Of a stretch of DNA of 64,000 nt, positions 1 to 19,854 are shown one piece after another (position 1 is the stretch's first letter; each line of letters opens with the position of its first letter). Location: NCBI RefSeq assembly GCF_963675165.1, contig NC_087387.1, positions 701,001-765,000 of the forward strand. Reading direction: 5' to 3'. The position numbers were made by a program, and so were the translations under genes. The notes under the pieces are model-generated. The model ran no database searches. It saw only the letters and a list, made by a program, of their open reading frames with translations, and was not told where the DNA came from. Source of the stretch: Halichondria panicea. Its lineage: Eukaryota > Porifera > Demospongiae > Suberitida > Halichondriidae.

Positions 1-198
1 GGAGATTAAATTACTGTAGAAACAGTATGTGTGTGTATATAGTGTTTCCTTATTTAGTACTCATTGTTAGTATAATGCCTACTGTGGTTACATTCATTGT
101 ACCAAATAGAGCAATTATTCACAGGGATATTACAACCATGTCAATTAATCATTTGTTCGGTCCCTCCCCTTGTATATAGATATTCAATTTCATGCAAG

Positions 199-3100
199 GC
201 CGTGAAGACTTCCTCTCCCAGTTCCTAGTTCACCTGGGTACCTCGGCCATCATGGACCTCCTACTACAGATGGTGGCAGTGGCAGAGACGGACCAGATAC
301 GACAAGACATTGCCATGGTAAGGGTACAATGTACTTGTCCAGTCAGGGATGTGCCCACACTGGTCGATGGTACTAACCACCTCTTAGGCCTGGTTTACCA
401 TATGTATGTTAGTGTGTGTTAAGGATTTAAAATAGCTATCACATAATATTTCTCCCTGTACATGTATGTGTACAATGTATGTATTTTATAAGGTACACTA
501 ACTGAAAACGACTTTATACCATAGCTTTACTAAGTTTGTCTGCTAATTGACTGTTGCATGCCACTCTCAGTGTCTTGTATAATGTCACAGCATAGTGCAT
601 GTTGTACTTCTTCCTACACTTGTTGTATGCTATGTGTTTATGTTGTGTTGTTCCAGAGGAGGTCCGACACGAGTACCTCGATTAGGCTTAGTCACATGCA
701 ACAATGACTTTACTGTTGAATTTTGCACGTGACCAAGCCTAATCGAGATACTCATGTCGTACCTCCTCTGGTGTTGTTCATGGCTATACTTGTAAGTGTC
801 TTCTTGCCCCCCCCTCTCACTGTAGTGGCTCAAGGAACAGGGGCTAGTGGAGAAGCTGATAGACTTCATAGGAAAGGATACCGACAACACTGAGGTACTT
901 CATATAATGCTAATAATTATATAAAGTGTGTGCCTGCTTGTGCATTTGTAGTTCAGAGTGACGTATGTGTGGTATACCCTATGAATAATGTACGTACTCT
1001 TCCTTGTAGGCAATGTATTTTAATGTCTGCATGTATATTTACAGTGATTTCATTGACTGTACCTTTCAGCAGCCATAACTTTAGTATCATTGATCCAAAG
1101 TCTTATGATTTCTGTCATTTTTCGGCCTTGGACCATGGGCTATATATTCCATGATATTTGGCCGAAATTGACAAATTTTGTCATCTCCCAAAATAATATG
1201 AACAGTGAGAATAGTACTGTACATAATGATGATCATCTCATTGTACATGTCCTATACAGTACAATTATTCTAATCACTACCTTTGCTTGCTGCAGTACTG
1301 TGCCAATGCGTCCCAGGCTCTGTGTGACATGTTCGTGCTCTCCAGAGAGTCTTATCAGAAGGCCAACCCAGCACCTCTCCTCGACACACTAGAGAGGTGG
1401 GGTCATGTACTAACATTGCCATGGATACCTATTGGATAACTGTATAGATACATGTACCATAATTTATGCCTAATAATTGAATATCTAAAATTGCCTTTTG
1501 CAATTGCTTTTAAGGCCAAATATTGAAAAATTGACCTCTTTTTTATGAAAAGACTACAAAGGCTTTTGTGTGTGTCCATGGCTTCCATGTAAACCCTGTG
1601 GCTACTGCACTGCCTTGTGTTGACTGTACTAACCTCTGCCCACACACACAGTGAGGAGACTCTCCAGCGATTACTTGACAACATGTTCAGCTCTGAAACA
1701 CCTAAAGACGTAGTGATAGTAAACGGCATCTCTGTACTACTAACAGCCCTAGAAAAACGGTAATATTGATATTGCAAAAAAATTGCTGTAGTATTTTACT
1801 TACAGTTAGCTACACAACATCTAAAAGTTGTGTACATATATATACGAGCTAACTTTGATGGTCTGTAATTGTGTTTGGAACAATATCCGATTTCAAAGCT
1901 AAAAAATGCATTTAGTAGCTATTTGGTAGTGCTACAATAATTATGGTGTGCTTAGATCAGCGACTGCATGCTTTCTGGTTCAAATGTTCTATTTTCAGAA
2001 GATTATAAGTGTGGGTGATTTTTCAGAATCTGCCAAGTATGCATTGATTCCCTCCCTCCTCCCTCGTGCAGTTCCCTACCCATGATCAATACTCCTCCGC
2101 CATTGGAGAGGTCCTTCTCAATGGGCAATCCTGAAGAGGGTTCCGAGAATTCTCTACACTCTGGCAAGGAGCTCACAGCAGGTGGGACACTTGAACATGC
2201 ACAAATTTAATGTTCACTTATTTGCATGTGCGTACATGTACATGTAGTGGGTGTGGCTAATACTGTACTTGTCAAGTTGTGTACTGTCTGTCACCATAAT
2301 TATGTGTACTGTACTGCGTCTGCCCACCCCCTCACACACACACACCCCTCACACACACAGAGCTTGAGCGATGCCTTCACAATCGACTAAAGGACTTCCA
2401 CGATCTTCTCTCCAGAAGACCACAAGGCTACCCTCACTCCGTCATGTCCACCACGGCCGGGGACCTGGACCCTCCCCTTGGCAACACACGACTACAGGTG
2501 GTGCGGCTATTTGCCTCCATTCTACAGTGTGGCAGCTCTGGTATCTCAACAGCCATGATGCAACTTAGGACTTTCTCTATTTTAGTAGTAAGTAGCAAGT
2601 ATTATATGTCACTAGAATATTTTATTATACAGATAAATACCGTGGATTTTGGCAGTTTTGTGCGTGTGTTGTACTTGGCTAGAAATTGAATTTGTACATC
2701 CAGTAATGCATGGCATGCCTTTGTTTGCTTGTAGTACGGTAGTTCTTCGTTATAATGCTTTGAACACGAATTATTTTTTTCACAGGACTTATTTTTCCAA
2801 TATCCATGGAACAACTTTCTTCACAAGGAGATAGAATTGTGTGTGGGTGCTGCTCTGAGCTCAGACTCTGCCTACCCTCCGAGCGACCAGACCATCACTG
2901 CCGAGGAGGAGGAAGAGGCGGGGCCGGGGGAGACTAGCCCCTCGGAAGACTCTCAATCCAATCCCAAATCACTTAGGCATCATGTGAGTGGATCAGTACA
3001 CGTGTTTAGATCCATCTACAGGTGTTTTTTTCTAAATCAAGTCTTCGTTTGATTGTCCATAACTTGTGTTGCGAACATTCGATTTCAAGAAAACTATTGC

Positions 3101-5525
3101 TTTCAGTAGCTCTTGAGAATGCATATCATAGTGCGGTTAGATGAGTGATTTATTTCGGGCCCAAATTTCCTATTTTTTGAAGGAAAAAAGCGTGGGCTAT
3201 ATATACATGTATGGTCGGGTGTTTATATAGGTACAGGTATATCATTCAGATTTTGCTGACCCTATTTAATGAGTGCCCTCAGGCTCTGGTGTTCATATCT
3301 TGATAGCTATATAATATATAATGTTGTTTCCACAGTTACTGACGGAGTGCAAGTTAGTGTGCAAAATTTTGGAAGGTTTTGATCTGAATGAGAAATTAAG
3401 GTAATCATCATTATTTTGCGACCTACTGTTGTTGATAATGTGTCGTTGTTTTTGACAGTTCGGAGTCCAAAGGACGTCGCCAAGGTTACATGGGTCATCT
3501 AATCAGGATAATAAACTCTCTTGTGCGCTGTGGGGAAGGAGACGAATCAGTGAGTGGGCAGAGTTAGCAATGTGGGGGGTCCCTGTAATTCAATTTAGAA
3601 TAGTAAATTTCAAAACTAGCTTTTTGTGAATTTGTTTTCGCTATCACACAATCTCTCCACACCCACACAATTCCTCCACCCACAGTTACGAGAAGCCTTG
3701 AAGATTTCTTTAGACGAAGACACTCAACAACAGTGGAATAACTTCATCATTGGACCCATTGCAGAGCTCAACAAGAGGAACGAAACCAACCTGGTAAATA
3801 TTACTGTACATTACTATTATGTTTATTTGATGCCCCCCCCCCCTCCACGTGCTATCCTAGGGTGGAAATGCCCCTCTGTCATCAGGGATGGATGACAGTG
3901 ACGAGGAGTTTGATCAGCTGAATAATGGAGGGATCATGGATAGTGAGCTGGAGAAGGTAAACCCTCCACTATAGTATAGTCAGTAGTATCAAGAGTATAT
4001 AAAAACAGAAGAGTGTCGAACTATCGATACCTCTACACAAACAAACACTGTGCACAAAGTAACGTGACATCCTGTCAATTGCACGTGAGCAACTCGCAAT
4101 TGATGACTTTTGCGCATATGCCATTGTACATGTGTGGCTACTAACAAGTCATAATAGCTAACGTATTTATATTCTAGAAGATTTTCTCCCTCCCTCCTAG
4201 TATTATTATTTGCTACATGTATAAGAATGCTATTTACATGATTGTGTAGTGTTTTACAGTGTACAGCACACACAATCTCACACATGCACACACACACACA
4301 CTCATCACACACACCCACACACTGTGCTGCAGGCGTACCAGCAGTACCAGGACGTTCGCTACGTGACCCAGTTCATGGACGACTGCGGAGTAGAAGATGA
4401 GTTGAATCCAGAGAGAGAACCGTTTGAGGCGAGCTTCTCACGACTCATGGACCTCTCCAGTCACATAGAGGCAGATGAGGAACCTCCAGTGGTGAGCAAC
4501 ACTTCATGTTTAACTCAACCCTAACCTAAGAAAATAATACGAAAATTACCTGCTACCGTATATGCTCGACCAGAGGCCGCTCTTGTATAAAGGCCGCACT
4601 CAAATAGTAGCCTCCCTTGCTAGCAAAATGAAACATTCAGTAGCCGCTCTCAAATAGTAGCCTCAGTGAACTTTGACTCTAGCATTTCTGCACGTGGCAG
4701 CCAAACAAATTATTACTAGCAGCTAGCTACATGTACGTAGCTATGAGTAGCAGCTTGTTAGTGCTTCACAAAGACTTTCTCATGGCAGAGTTCAAGTTTA
4801 TGCAGGTGAAAACAACTTATGATGACAAACTAAATTATCTGGAGCTAATAACGCCGCTCTTGAACAGTGGCCCCTCTTGAATTGTAGCCTCCTCTTCCAG
4901 CAAAATGAAACATTTAGTAGCCGCGGCTCCTGATCAAGCATATACGGTATATAGTGTAAATACAGTGCATGCATAAGCTTTATTAGCAGCTATTTATGTA
5001 AATCATGGATGATTTATATCTCTTTTTGTCATAATCACTGTTTGGTGTCCACACTGCTGGAGTACGTACTGTACTGTACGTCTCTCTGTTGATTGTCATA
5101 CATTGAAATTGCCCTGGGACAGTTCGAGGGATTTCTGACCAAGTTTAAACACCTATTTTGTTTGCCAATTTATTAGTGTGGTTCAAAGCCTCCTGCCATC
5201 TTTTACAGTTAGTTGTCAACATTATATTATTTTATAGCCCCTCCCCTCTCCCAGGCCCCTGGTATGTTTGATGCAGCGTGCGCTAGTCGTATACAACAGT
5301 TTGATGATGATGACGAGAGTGACGATGAGGAAGAGGACACGAGTACCTGGACAGATAAGGAGGTCTCTCTGTCATCACCCATGGACCACAATAGGTGTGT
5401 GCTTACTGTACACACTTAAATCTTGAGCTACATTTACATGGTTTTATGTGTGCTGAGATCTCTTTAAATCGAGCTACACTTACATAATTATAGGAGCATA
5501 CACACACACCACACACACACACACA

Positions 5526-5598
<73 letters not shown>

Positions 5599-5656
5599 CA
5601 CACACCACACACACACACACCACACACACCACACACACACACCACATACACACACA

Positions 5657-5711
<55 letters not shown>

Positions 5712-8003
5712 GGTGGTAGTAGCGATGAAGAAGACAGTTTCACAAGAAGGAGAGAATTCCCCACAGGCTCAAGGTATACACACACGCCCCCTCGCACGTA
5801 TAGTGCCCTGTATACATGTGACCAACTTGATACTACCCATGCAGTGATGAGGACGAGAGCCCTGGCAAGCGTGCCGCCCCCTACATGACCACACCCCCTG
5901 GACGACTCACACAGATCACCTCGTCACTCTCCAAAGAGGGGGACTCGGACAAAATGGAGATAGGTACTTCAGAAGGTGTGACTATTGGTGTGACTATTGC
6001 TGTACATGTATCCCCTAAATAGCATAAACATGAAACCGTATGTGTGTTTACATAAGTTATTTTTATAATCATAATGATGTCACTCTTAGTATAAGTAGAT
6101 TTCACGTTAGCAAACCACCACTGTGCATATACAGTAGTTTATATGGACTACAGTTGTGTGGCAACTGAAAAAGTCCCCGAGCCATTGATTATACGGGGGG
6201 ACAGTTGGTACTTGGCAGATATGCCTGTTAATGTACATGTAGTTGTACATCTTTCAGCAGCCATAACTTTAGTATCGTTGATCCAATTTCAACAATTTTG
6301 TGATTTTCTGAAAGCTTGGAAAAAGACCTTTCAAATGATGTGTTGAAATCCAATATTTAGATGGGACCATAATTTGTCATTTTTCGGCCTTGGACCATGG
6401 GCTATAATCCATGGTATTTAGCCGAAATTTTCATCTCTCAAATATGAACATTGATGGTACCATTTGAAAGGTCTTTTTCTAAGCTTTCAGAAAATCAGAA
6501 AATTATTGAAATTGGATCTACGGAATTCAAGTTATGGGGACTCTTTTGGCGACTGAAAGAGTCCCCAAACCATTGGTTACACAGGGACACATTGTTACCT
6601 TTGCCTGTAGTACTTGTGTGTCAGATGTGGTGCCCTTCTCCCTGTGTAGGCATGATCTCATGGCGCTCTGAACTGTCGACAGACGCTGAGTTATCAGGAG
6701 GGGGTGTGGTTGACTCTACTGATGGAGGCATTAACTGGATCACTGAGCCTATGAGTGCATACAAGAAGGACCAGGAGCCAGACAGCCCTAACTCCACCAA
6801 CTGGGCAGATTTCTCATCAGCTTTCCCCAATAGCACTACTACAGGACAAGAGTGAGTATGACTGTAGCTTATACATACATGTGTATATATAGCACATTCT
6901 AATTATGTCTACATGCACAAGAACAGTACTGGTGGTTTTGTAAGATATGCATGTCCTGTATGTCGCTATTCCAATCTACTGTGTACCATTGCTACTGTGT
7001 ACCATAGCCTTGTGTGTGTTTTCTCAGAAAACGAACAATTTGATAAACTTTCGGAGGTCATACCAGTAGTTTCGGTTGCTGTAGTGTACATGTACATACA
7101 GTTGTCTGCACTTAAACATGTACAGTTTACCTGTACAGCGTACCTATAGCAACGCCCGGTCATATCATTATGTGGCCACTCCCCCCCCCCCCCCCCAGAG
7201 AGCACTCCTCACCCCAAGATATGGACCTTGACTCAGCCCACGTGTCCAGTCATATCACAGTTACGTACAAGAGGGCCGGAGGGGATTCCCCCTACAATGA
7301 CGATGACATCATCGAAAGCCCTGAGCACATACCAAACAAGGCCAGCTACAGGTGAGGATACATGTGCTTTCTTGAGAGCTTCTTCTGGTTGTATAATTGT
7401 ACATGTATATATACACATGTATAAGTTAGGTAGCTAAAAACAAATTAAAGCCGTGCATTTTAGAACCTCTCCATTAAACTCTTTCATTACCGTAATTATG
7501 TTGTAACTTGAAGGAATTTGACCTCATTTTTGTTAGCATTCTTGTATTAATTTATTAGCATAATTAATTTACTAGCATACCTGCAGGCCACACAACCTAA
7601 CACAGCTAGCACACTGTATATGAATACACTATATGTGTACTGTACGAGTAACTGTTTGCCCCCCCCTCCTGCAGCCTTCTCTCCCCGAGTGGTGCGACCA
7701 ATGAGATTGCCCCCTCCTCTCCCTTGGACATGGATACTATCCAGCTGGCAGTGGACACCAGCTCTGACGAGGATGTTCACTCAAGCTCAGACTCAGATGA
7801 TGAGAGGTACGTTATCGGGTCAGCCCTCAGGACTGACTGGACTGAAATTACTTATTTTTTTGTTTCTTCCTCAGATCTGGCAAGTATGCGCCAGTGAACA
7901 CTTCCACTAGTTCTGATGCTGAAGCTCTGATAGGAAATGATGACTCACAAGTAAAGGCTTACTTATTACTTTTAAATAACATTTCAATTGCTCATTCTTT
8001 TCA

Positions 8004-8051
<48 letters not shown>

Positions 8052-9119
8052 ACACACCATCACACACCCACACACACACACACCACACTCCCCCCACACA
8101 CACACCCACACACACACACACACAGGAGCCTTCGTCTTCAGCTGACGACACTGCCTCAGAGCCACAAGGCACCTCCTCAGCCAACAATGATGGTGGGACT
8201 AGCCATAGCAACAGCTTGGAGGGTGAGGCCAGAGGAACCGAGTGTAATAGCAACCAAGATGAGAACAGATTAGGAGACACTGACGGAATGGACGAGGGGC
8301 AACTGCAGGATAACTACAGGTACTTGTAAGGGTGGTCTGGTGGTCTTATTTACTACTTATGGATGTATATAGTTCTATGACATTTCAGCATAATTTTCAG
8401 CATAATAAAGAGCTAGTCTTATTTACGAGTTCTCTGCTTGGTAATGGTGGTCCTATGGATTAGTTATATTACTGTACACTCCATTATTGATCGTACACTG
8501 TAGCTATAGTTACTAACTCCTCCCCTGTATACCACAGCTCTTCACTAACCCCTCCCCTTATACCCCCCACAGCTTCCTGTCTAAGCAGGGGATGCTCAGT
8601 GCCAATAGCTCCAGCAACAACAACAGTGGAGGAGATGTAGAGAATGACAGACTGAGATTAGAGCAAAAAAGGTAGTCATTATAATTATATTGACATGAAT
8701 AGGTTCTCTTTTGTAGCATAATTACCTCTTTTTTTCATTTTAGCACAAAGCCTATAATATAATTATAAGCTCCAGGGATGTGCCCACACTGGTTGGTGGT
8801 GGTTGGTAGCAGGAGTGCACTCCTGGTTGGTGGTGGTTGGTAGCACTCCTGTTGGTAGTAATCGCCTCTGACAAAAATAACACCTCTTAGGCCTAGTTTA
8901 CGCTATAATTATAAGAGGCATCATTTGTGTTGAGTTGTAAGTGAGGATTGAAAATTAAGTGTTGTACCACTTAGACAATTCTGGGCACTATACTGTGTAT
9001 GATGTTATTGACTAACTCCTCCCCCTCCCATCTTCAGAGCCGAGGCTGTGGCAGCGATGGAGCAATGGGACCAGGAGGCATCTAGTCAAAGCAGCGAGGG
9101 TCTGTCACTAGACTCGTGA
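199..9119 (+). CDS. PPP6R: PP6 regulatory subunit (SAPS-domain protein), 5' partial, about 22 exons
   Basis: Regulatory subunit of protein phosphatase 6; SAPS proteins scaffold the PP6 catalytic subunit in the cytosol (family knowledge). The first exon in the window (199-317) already reads the SAPS core, with HLGTSAIMDLLL, so the N-terminus lies to the left. Further exons: 826-894 (WLKEQGLVEKLIDFIG), 1296-1396 (NASQALCDMF), 1651-1760, about 2072-2181, 2361-2589 (LGNTRLQVVRLFASIL), 2786-2982 (PWNNFLHKEIELCV), 3336-3400, 3459-3549 (GRRQGYMGHLIRI), 3686-3793, 3860-3956, 4333-4491, 5254-5394, 5710-5771, 5845-5963, 6648-6851 (WADFSS), 7199-7351, 7675-7806, 7875-7950, 8126-8319, 8572-8671 and 9037-9119 (ends LSLDS, TGA). 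The C-terminal half is acidic and Ser-rich, as in the family. Introns carry several MITEs and CA tracts. About 900 residues are visible. Sure of the family; which vertebrate paralogue it matches is undefined. Confidence 0.93.
349..395. repeat. Fragment of dispersed repeat C
   Basis: This intronic stretch reads GTGCCCACACTGGT, then ACTAACCACCTC and TTAGGCCTGGTTTA. The same ordered words recur at 8775-8990 and 43361-43485, so it is a short copy of an interspersed repeat and not coding sequence. Confidence 0.55.
654..770. mobile_element. 117-bp foldback MITE with perfect 9-bp target duplication (MULE-like)
   Basis: Arms of about 48 bp are inverted repeats of each other with about five mismatches; the ends are CAGAGGAGGT and ACCTCCTCTG. 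The element is flanked on both sides by GTGTTGTTC (645-653 and 771-779). Long terminal inverted repeats with 9-bp duplications are typical of Mutator-like elements (family knowledge). It lies in an intron of the PP6 regulatory subunit gene, just before the exon at 826. No coding capacity. Confidence 0.85.
1063..1215. repeat. Partial copy of palindromic repeat family A
   Basis: Intronic. It carries the left arm (CAGCCATAACTTTAGTATC) and the palindromic core around GGACCATGGGCTAT, and then breaks off after CTCCCAAAATAATATGAAC. It matches the full copy at 6240-6600. Confidence 0.7.
1820..2040. repeat. Diverged copy of dispersed repeat family B
   Basis: Intronic AT-rich stretch with the ordered words AAAAAATGCATTTAGTAGCT, GTGTGCTTAGATCAG and TTTTCAGAAGATTATAAG. 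It resembles better copies at 23100-23370 and 38500-38780 (AAATGCATCTTTTAAAA, AGAAGATTTGGGCC). A similar diverged copy lies at about 3040-3200. Assignment rests on visual similarity only. Confidence 0.4.
4554..4949. mobile_element. 396-bp MITE with TA-flanked CCGTATATGC termini
   Basis: The ends TACCGTATATGCTCGA (4554-4569) and TCAAGCATATACGGTA (4934-4949) are inverted repeats matching at 15 of 16 positions; the outer TA is the likely target duplication. Internally, the words GCCGCTCT, GTAGCCTC and GCAAAATGAAACAT occur twice in direct orientation, so the interior is itself duplicated. It sits in an intron of the PP6 regulatory subunit gene, between exons 4333-4491 and 5254-5394. No transposase is encoded. 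Confidence 0.75.
5500..5709 (+). repeat. (CA)n microsatellite ending in a 3' splice site
   Basis: About 210 bp of almost pure CA with occasional CCA and CTCA interruptions. The tract runs without spacer into CACAG, which is the acceptor of the exon starting at 5710. The Cys/Val reading frames across it are artefacts of the repeat. Confidence 0.9.
6240..6600. repeat. Full copy of palindromic repeat family A
   Basis: The left arm (CAGCCATAACTTTAG to TTTTCTGAAAGCTTGG, then GACCTTTCAAATG) is followed by the core CCATGGGCTATAATCCATGG. The right arm is the near reverse complement of the left (CATTTGAAAGGTC to AAGCTTTCAGAAAATC). At the right end GGGGACTCTTT and AAAGAGTCCCC form a perfect 11-bp stem. 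A direct repeat (CTGAAA-AGTCCCC followed by CCATTG) flanks the unit at about 6166 and 6555. It lies in an intron of the PP6 regulatory subunit gene. Confidence 0.8.
7988..8125 (+). repeat. (CA)n microsatellite ending in a 3' splice site
   Basis: Interrupted CA tract that ends in CACAG directly before the exon starting at 8126 (EPSSSADD). It has the same arrangement as the tract at 5500-5709. Confidence 0.88.
8775..8990. repeat. Copy of dispersed repeat C with internal duplication
   Basis: It begins with GTGCCCACACTGGT and contains GTTGGTGGTGGTTGGTAGCA twice (about 8792 and 8826). It continues with CACCTCTTAGGCCTAGTTTA and GTACCACTTAGACAATTCTG. The last two words recur in altered form at 43361-43485. 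It lies in the last intron of the PP6 regulatory subunit gene. Confidence 0.6.
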
Positions 9120-9838
9120 TGATCCTTACCAGAACTATATTATATTATTATTGTGTTAGTAAATAGAGCATCTTGTAAAATGACCAAAAAAAAAAATAAT
9201 AGCATTAATATTAATATTGATTTTCTATGAGTTGGAATAATCGTTTTTATTCACCTGTGCACCTAAACTCTATCTCTTTATTATTTTGTGAATAATATAA
9301 TGATACTGTAGTTCGCAGGTGTCTTACGTATGTGCGTGTGTGTCTGTATGAATGTATAGAGTCTTTCTTCTTTCAGTGTGTTTCTGTGTGTGTGTTTATC
9401 GCCATTGGTACATGTGCACAAAAACGTGTTTCAACTGTTTAATATCATAGAATCTTTCTAACCTCTATTTCAAACCGCAGGGAAGAACACATGTAACATA
9501 TTAAATGTGTTTCAAGGTTTGAAATTGAGTTTGAACAACGTGGTTTGACCATCATATAATTATATCCATGATAAAAATAAAATCAATATATGCATCATCA
9601 GCATCATCGGCATGCAAAAATGAATGTTACTAGGAAACACGTTTGCAACTGTTATAACTATATATAACACATAATACATATAGTGACAAAATAATTCACA
9701 GAAAAAAATAACTAATTCTTGGCTTAAAAATAGCACAAAACTAGTTTCACTATATTATGAATAACAAGAGTATGGCGTGCAGAGTGTGAATAAATTAGTG
9801 CGTGATTGACAATAAACAGAGATGGGTGGAAATGTACG
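9120..9838. other. Convergent intergenic / 3' UTR region
   Basis: Between the stop codons of the PP6 regulatory subunit gene (+) and the PDE3 gene (-), it is AT-rich with no exon-like segment. TTTATT at about 9279 would read AATAAA on the minus strand and could serve the PDE3 transcript. An A-run at about 9185 lies downstream of the + strand stop. No hairpin or repeat stands out. Confidence 0.5.
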
Positions 9839-17635
<7,797 letters not shown>

Positions 17636-18094
17636 ACTGCGACTTAGTGTCTACACAAATACGACAGATACTGGTATCTACTTTCAAGGATTGGCTAGGT
17701 ACCGGGTACGTACAGTATAAATATTGAACTAGCTAGCTTTGTCTAAGATATAAGATATTGGTGCAGCTAACTATATTCATAGTCCAATTTCCGGTTTTGA
17801 TTATAGCAGATCTAGTACAGAGATGTAAGATGTCTAGACAGCTAAGTGCAATCACTCGAGGCAGCCCCTCCCCCTTCCACCTTCTGCAATCATCTTACCT
17901 ACTTAGCATGCGCGTAGTCAATGCGCATGCTCAACGACTTCTCTAACAACACATCAATTTGACCTTTGCTAATTAAAATCTATAAAGGCGAGGCCAACAA
18001 GAAGCTCTTAGGATCTAGGAAAGAAGTACTGTAGCAGTGTGTATGCTTGTCAAGTGAGGAGAAAAAATAATTTGAGATTTGCAGAAGTAAAAAA
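17636..18094. promoter_or_regulatory. Head-to-head PDE3/paraoxonase promoter region
   Basis: 459 bp separate the divergent start codons. TATAAAG at 17981-17987 on the + strand is placed about 110 bp before the paraoxonase ATG and could position its transcription start. Toward PDE3 there is only an AT-rich stretch (TATAAATATT at about 17717). No coding exon is visible. Confidence 0.5.
17906..17930. promoter_or_regulatory. Inverted GCATGCGC pair (NRF-1-like sites)
   Basis: GCATGCGC (17906-17913) and GCGCATGC (17923-17930) are perfect inverted repeats 9 bp apart. Each resembles a core of the NRF-1 palindrome TGCGCATGCGCA. They sit centrally in the shared PDE3/paraoxonase upstream region, where a symmetric site could serve both genes. 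Binding is inferred from consensus only. Confidence 0.4.
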
Positions 18095-19827
18095 ATGGGC
18101 TTCAAATTGATCATTTTCATATCTATTCTCTCTCTGTTGGCTGCATTTGTCATGGATACATTGTAAGGTTTCTACGGTTTCTCATAGATTTTAGCTATTT
18201 TTGCACAAACACTGCTTTCAATTGCACAATTTCGTCATCACAGAATTAAGGCCCATTTCTTCACCAGAGTTTACGATCATTTTCCAGGCAACTGCACCAT
18301 GTTCCCAAGTAAGCAAATAAGTTAATTAAGAGTTATTAGATCAGTCTCCCTGCAGTGAATGGATCAGAGGACTTTGCTCTTTTCCCTAACGATCACGTTA
18401 TGGTCTCCAGTGTGAGTATAATTTAATATTAAATATTCACAATGCATGGTTTCAATAATTATCTTAATATAAATTATACCCAGCCAATAGTGAATAGAAC
18501 AAAATTATTGCATATCCATACATACATTTTTCAGGGGTTGGAGATATTCAACAATGCAGAGAAACCCCCTGCTGGGATTTACATGGTGGACCTCCAGCAC
18601 CCTACCCCCCACCCGGTCAAACTTAACTTCGAGGGGGAGTTTCTGTCAAAAGTTGATTTCAACCCCCACGGCCTTGGCTCCTGGGTAACCGAGGAGGGAG
18701 ACTACCTCCTGTATGTCGTGAACCATCGAGTGGATTTTGATGCCATTGAATGTTTCATTTATCATCCTGACAATAAATCCCTCGAACATCGAAAGACAAT
18801 CTCAAATTCTGTGATGTACAATCTCAATGATCTAGTTCTTGTAGAGAAAGACATACTTTACACCACTCGCGATCATTACTACAAAAATCCTACGGCCAAA
18901 ATCTTTGAGGTTTTTCTCAGATTATCGTACGGGAGTATCTTGTACGTGGACGCTAAGGGCGACAGTGTTCATGTGAAGATTGCAGCTGATGGGTTGTGGT
19001 ATGGCAATGGAATATCCAAGAGTAACAATGGAAGGTGTGTTGAGGGAGATGTATGATAAGCATATAAGCTTTTGTAGTGTGGTGTACAATTGTAGTCTAA
19101 CCTTTATACTTTATACTGTGTATGGTATGATGATAACGTAACATCGATTAGTATTGAGACATTCTGTACTTGCATTTGCATGCACTAGCTGCTATTTGCA
19201 TGCACTGCACATGCATGCATGCAGGTTTGTCTACATCAATGAGTGTGTCCCAGGTACAGTGACTGCACTCACCAGAAACTGTGACAACACACTGCAAAGA
19301 CAACAGGTCAGGAATCTGACTCACTGGATGCACCCAATAATTGTTATAGAACTAGCAAAGATAAAATAATGTATAATTATGCCTTGCCCTATGTACATAT
19401 CTATGGTCATGTCATGTAAACAAAAGTTGCATATTTGTGGTATAGTAATTGTAGATTCCTGTATGTGTGTATGACAGTCTCTATTGCTATGCAGTCTATA
19501 CTCCTCGAGCTTGCCCCAGATAACACATTCGTGAGTCCCATCAACGGCCATCTTTGGGTGGGGATAATCGCCAAGCCCCTGGAATTTGAGATCTACAAGA
19601 AGCACAGTGATCCCACTAGCACACCGTGTGGTGGGCGTGTGCTACATGTGACAGTTAACGAGGGGGCGGAGTATCCGTTTGATGACTCTCAAGTTGAGGA
19701 GGTGTTCTCAACGAGTGGGAAGATGATTAGTGCCACGTCAGCAGGTTTATACCACAACAAGAAACTTTTAGTCGGCTCCATTAGAACTGGAATGATGATG
19801 TGTGATGCCCCGTATATTATTTATTAA
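18095..19827 (+). CDS. PON: Paraoxonase/arylesterase family protein, 6 exons
   Basis: Calcium-dependent lactonase/arylesterase with a six-bladed propeller fold (family knowledge). Exons 18095-18162, 18244-18308, 18356-18411, 18535-19034, 19225-19306 and 19495-19827 join in frame; the ATG starts an N-terminal hydrophobic stretch (LIIFISILSLLAAFV), as in the retained signal anchor of PON1. The calcium and active-site positions of PON1 appear conserved: GSEDFALFPN (E53/D54), NPHG and VVNH (the H115/H134 dyad), YNLNDLVLV (N168), GNGISKS (N224) and PDNTFVSP (D269/N270). GNC near the start and MMCDAP at the end match the disulphide pair C42-C353. About 367 residues, slightly longer than the PONs (354-355). 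The 3' end converges on the receptor phosphatase gene. Confidence 0.93.
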
Positions 19828-19848
19828 TGTTAAGTAATCGATTGTCCT

Positions 19849-19854
19849 TTTATT
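19849..19854 (-). terminator. Candidate poly(A) signal of the receptor phosphatase gene
   Basis: AATAAA on the minus strand, about 305 bp downstream of the receptor stop (20160-20162) and only 22 bp past the paraoxonase stop. A second minus-strand AATAAA overlaps the paraoxonase stop codon at 19820-19825. The convergent 3' UTRs probably abut or overlap. Confidence 0.4.

Noticed and set aside
5403-5797. Cys-Val-rich reading frames
   Set aside because: Translation of the (CA)n/(TG)n microsatellite; the same artefact occurs at 7984-8329, 14594-14966, 21394-21737 and 59329-59574.
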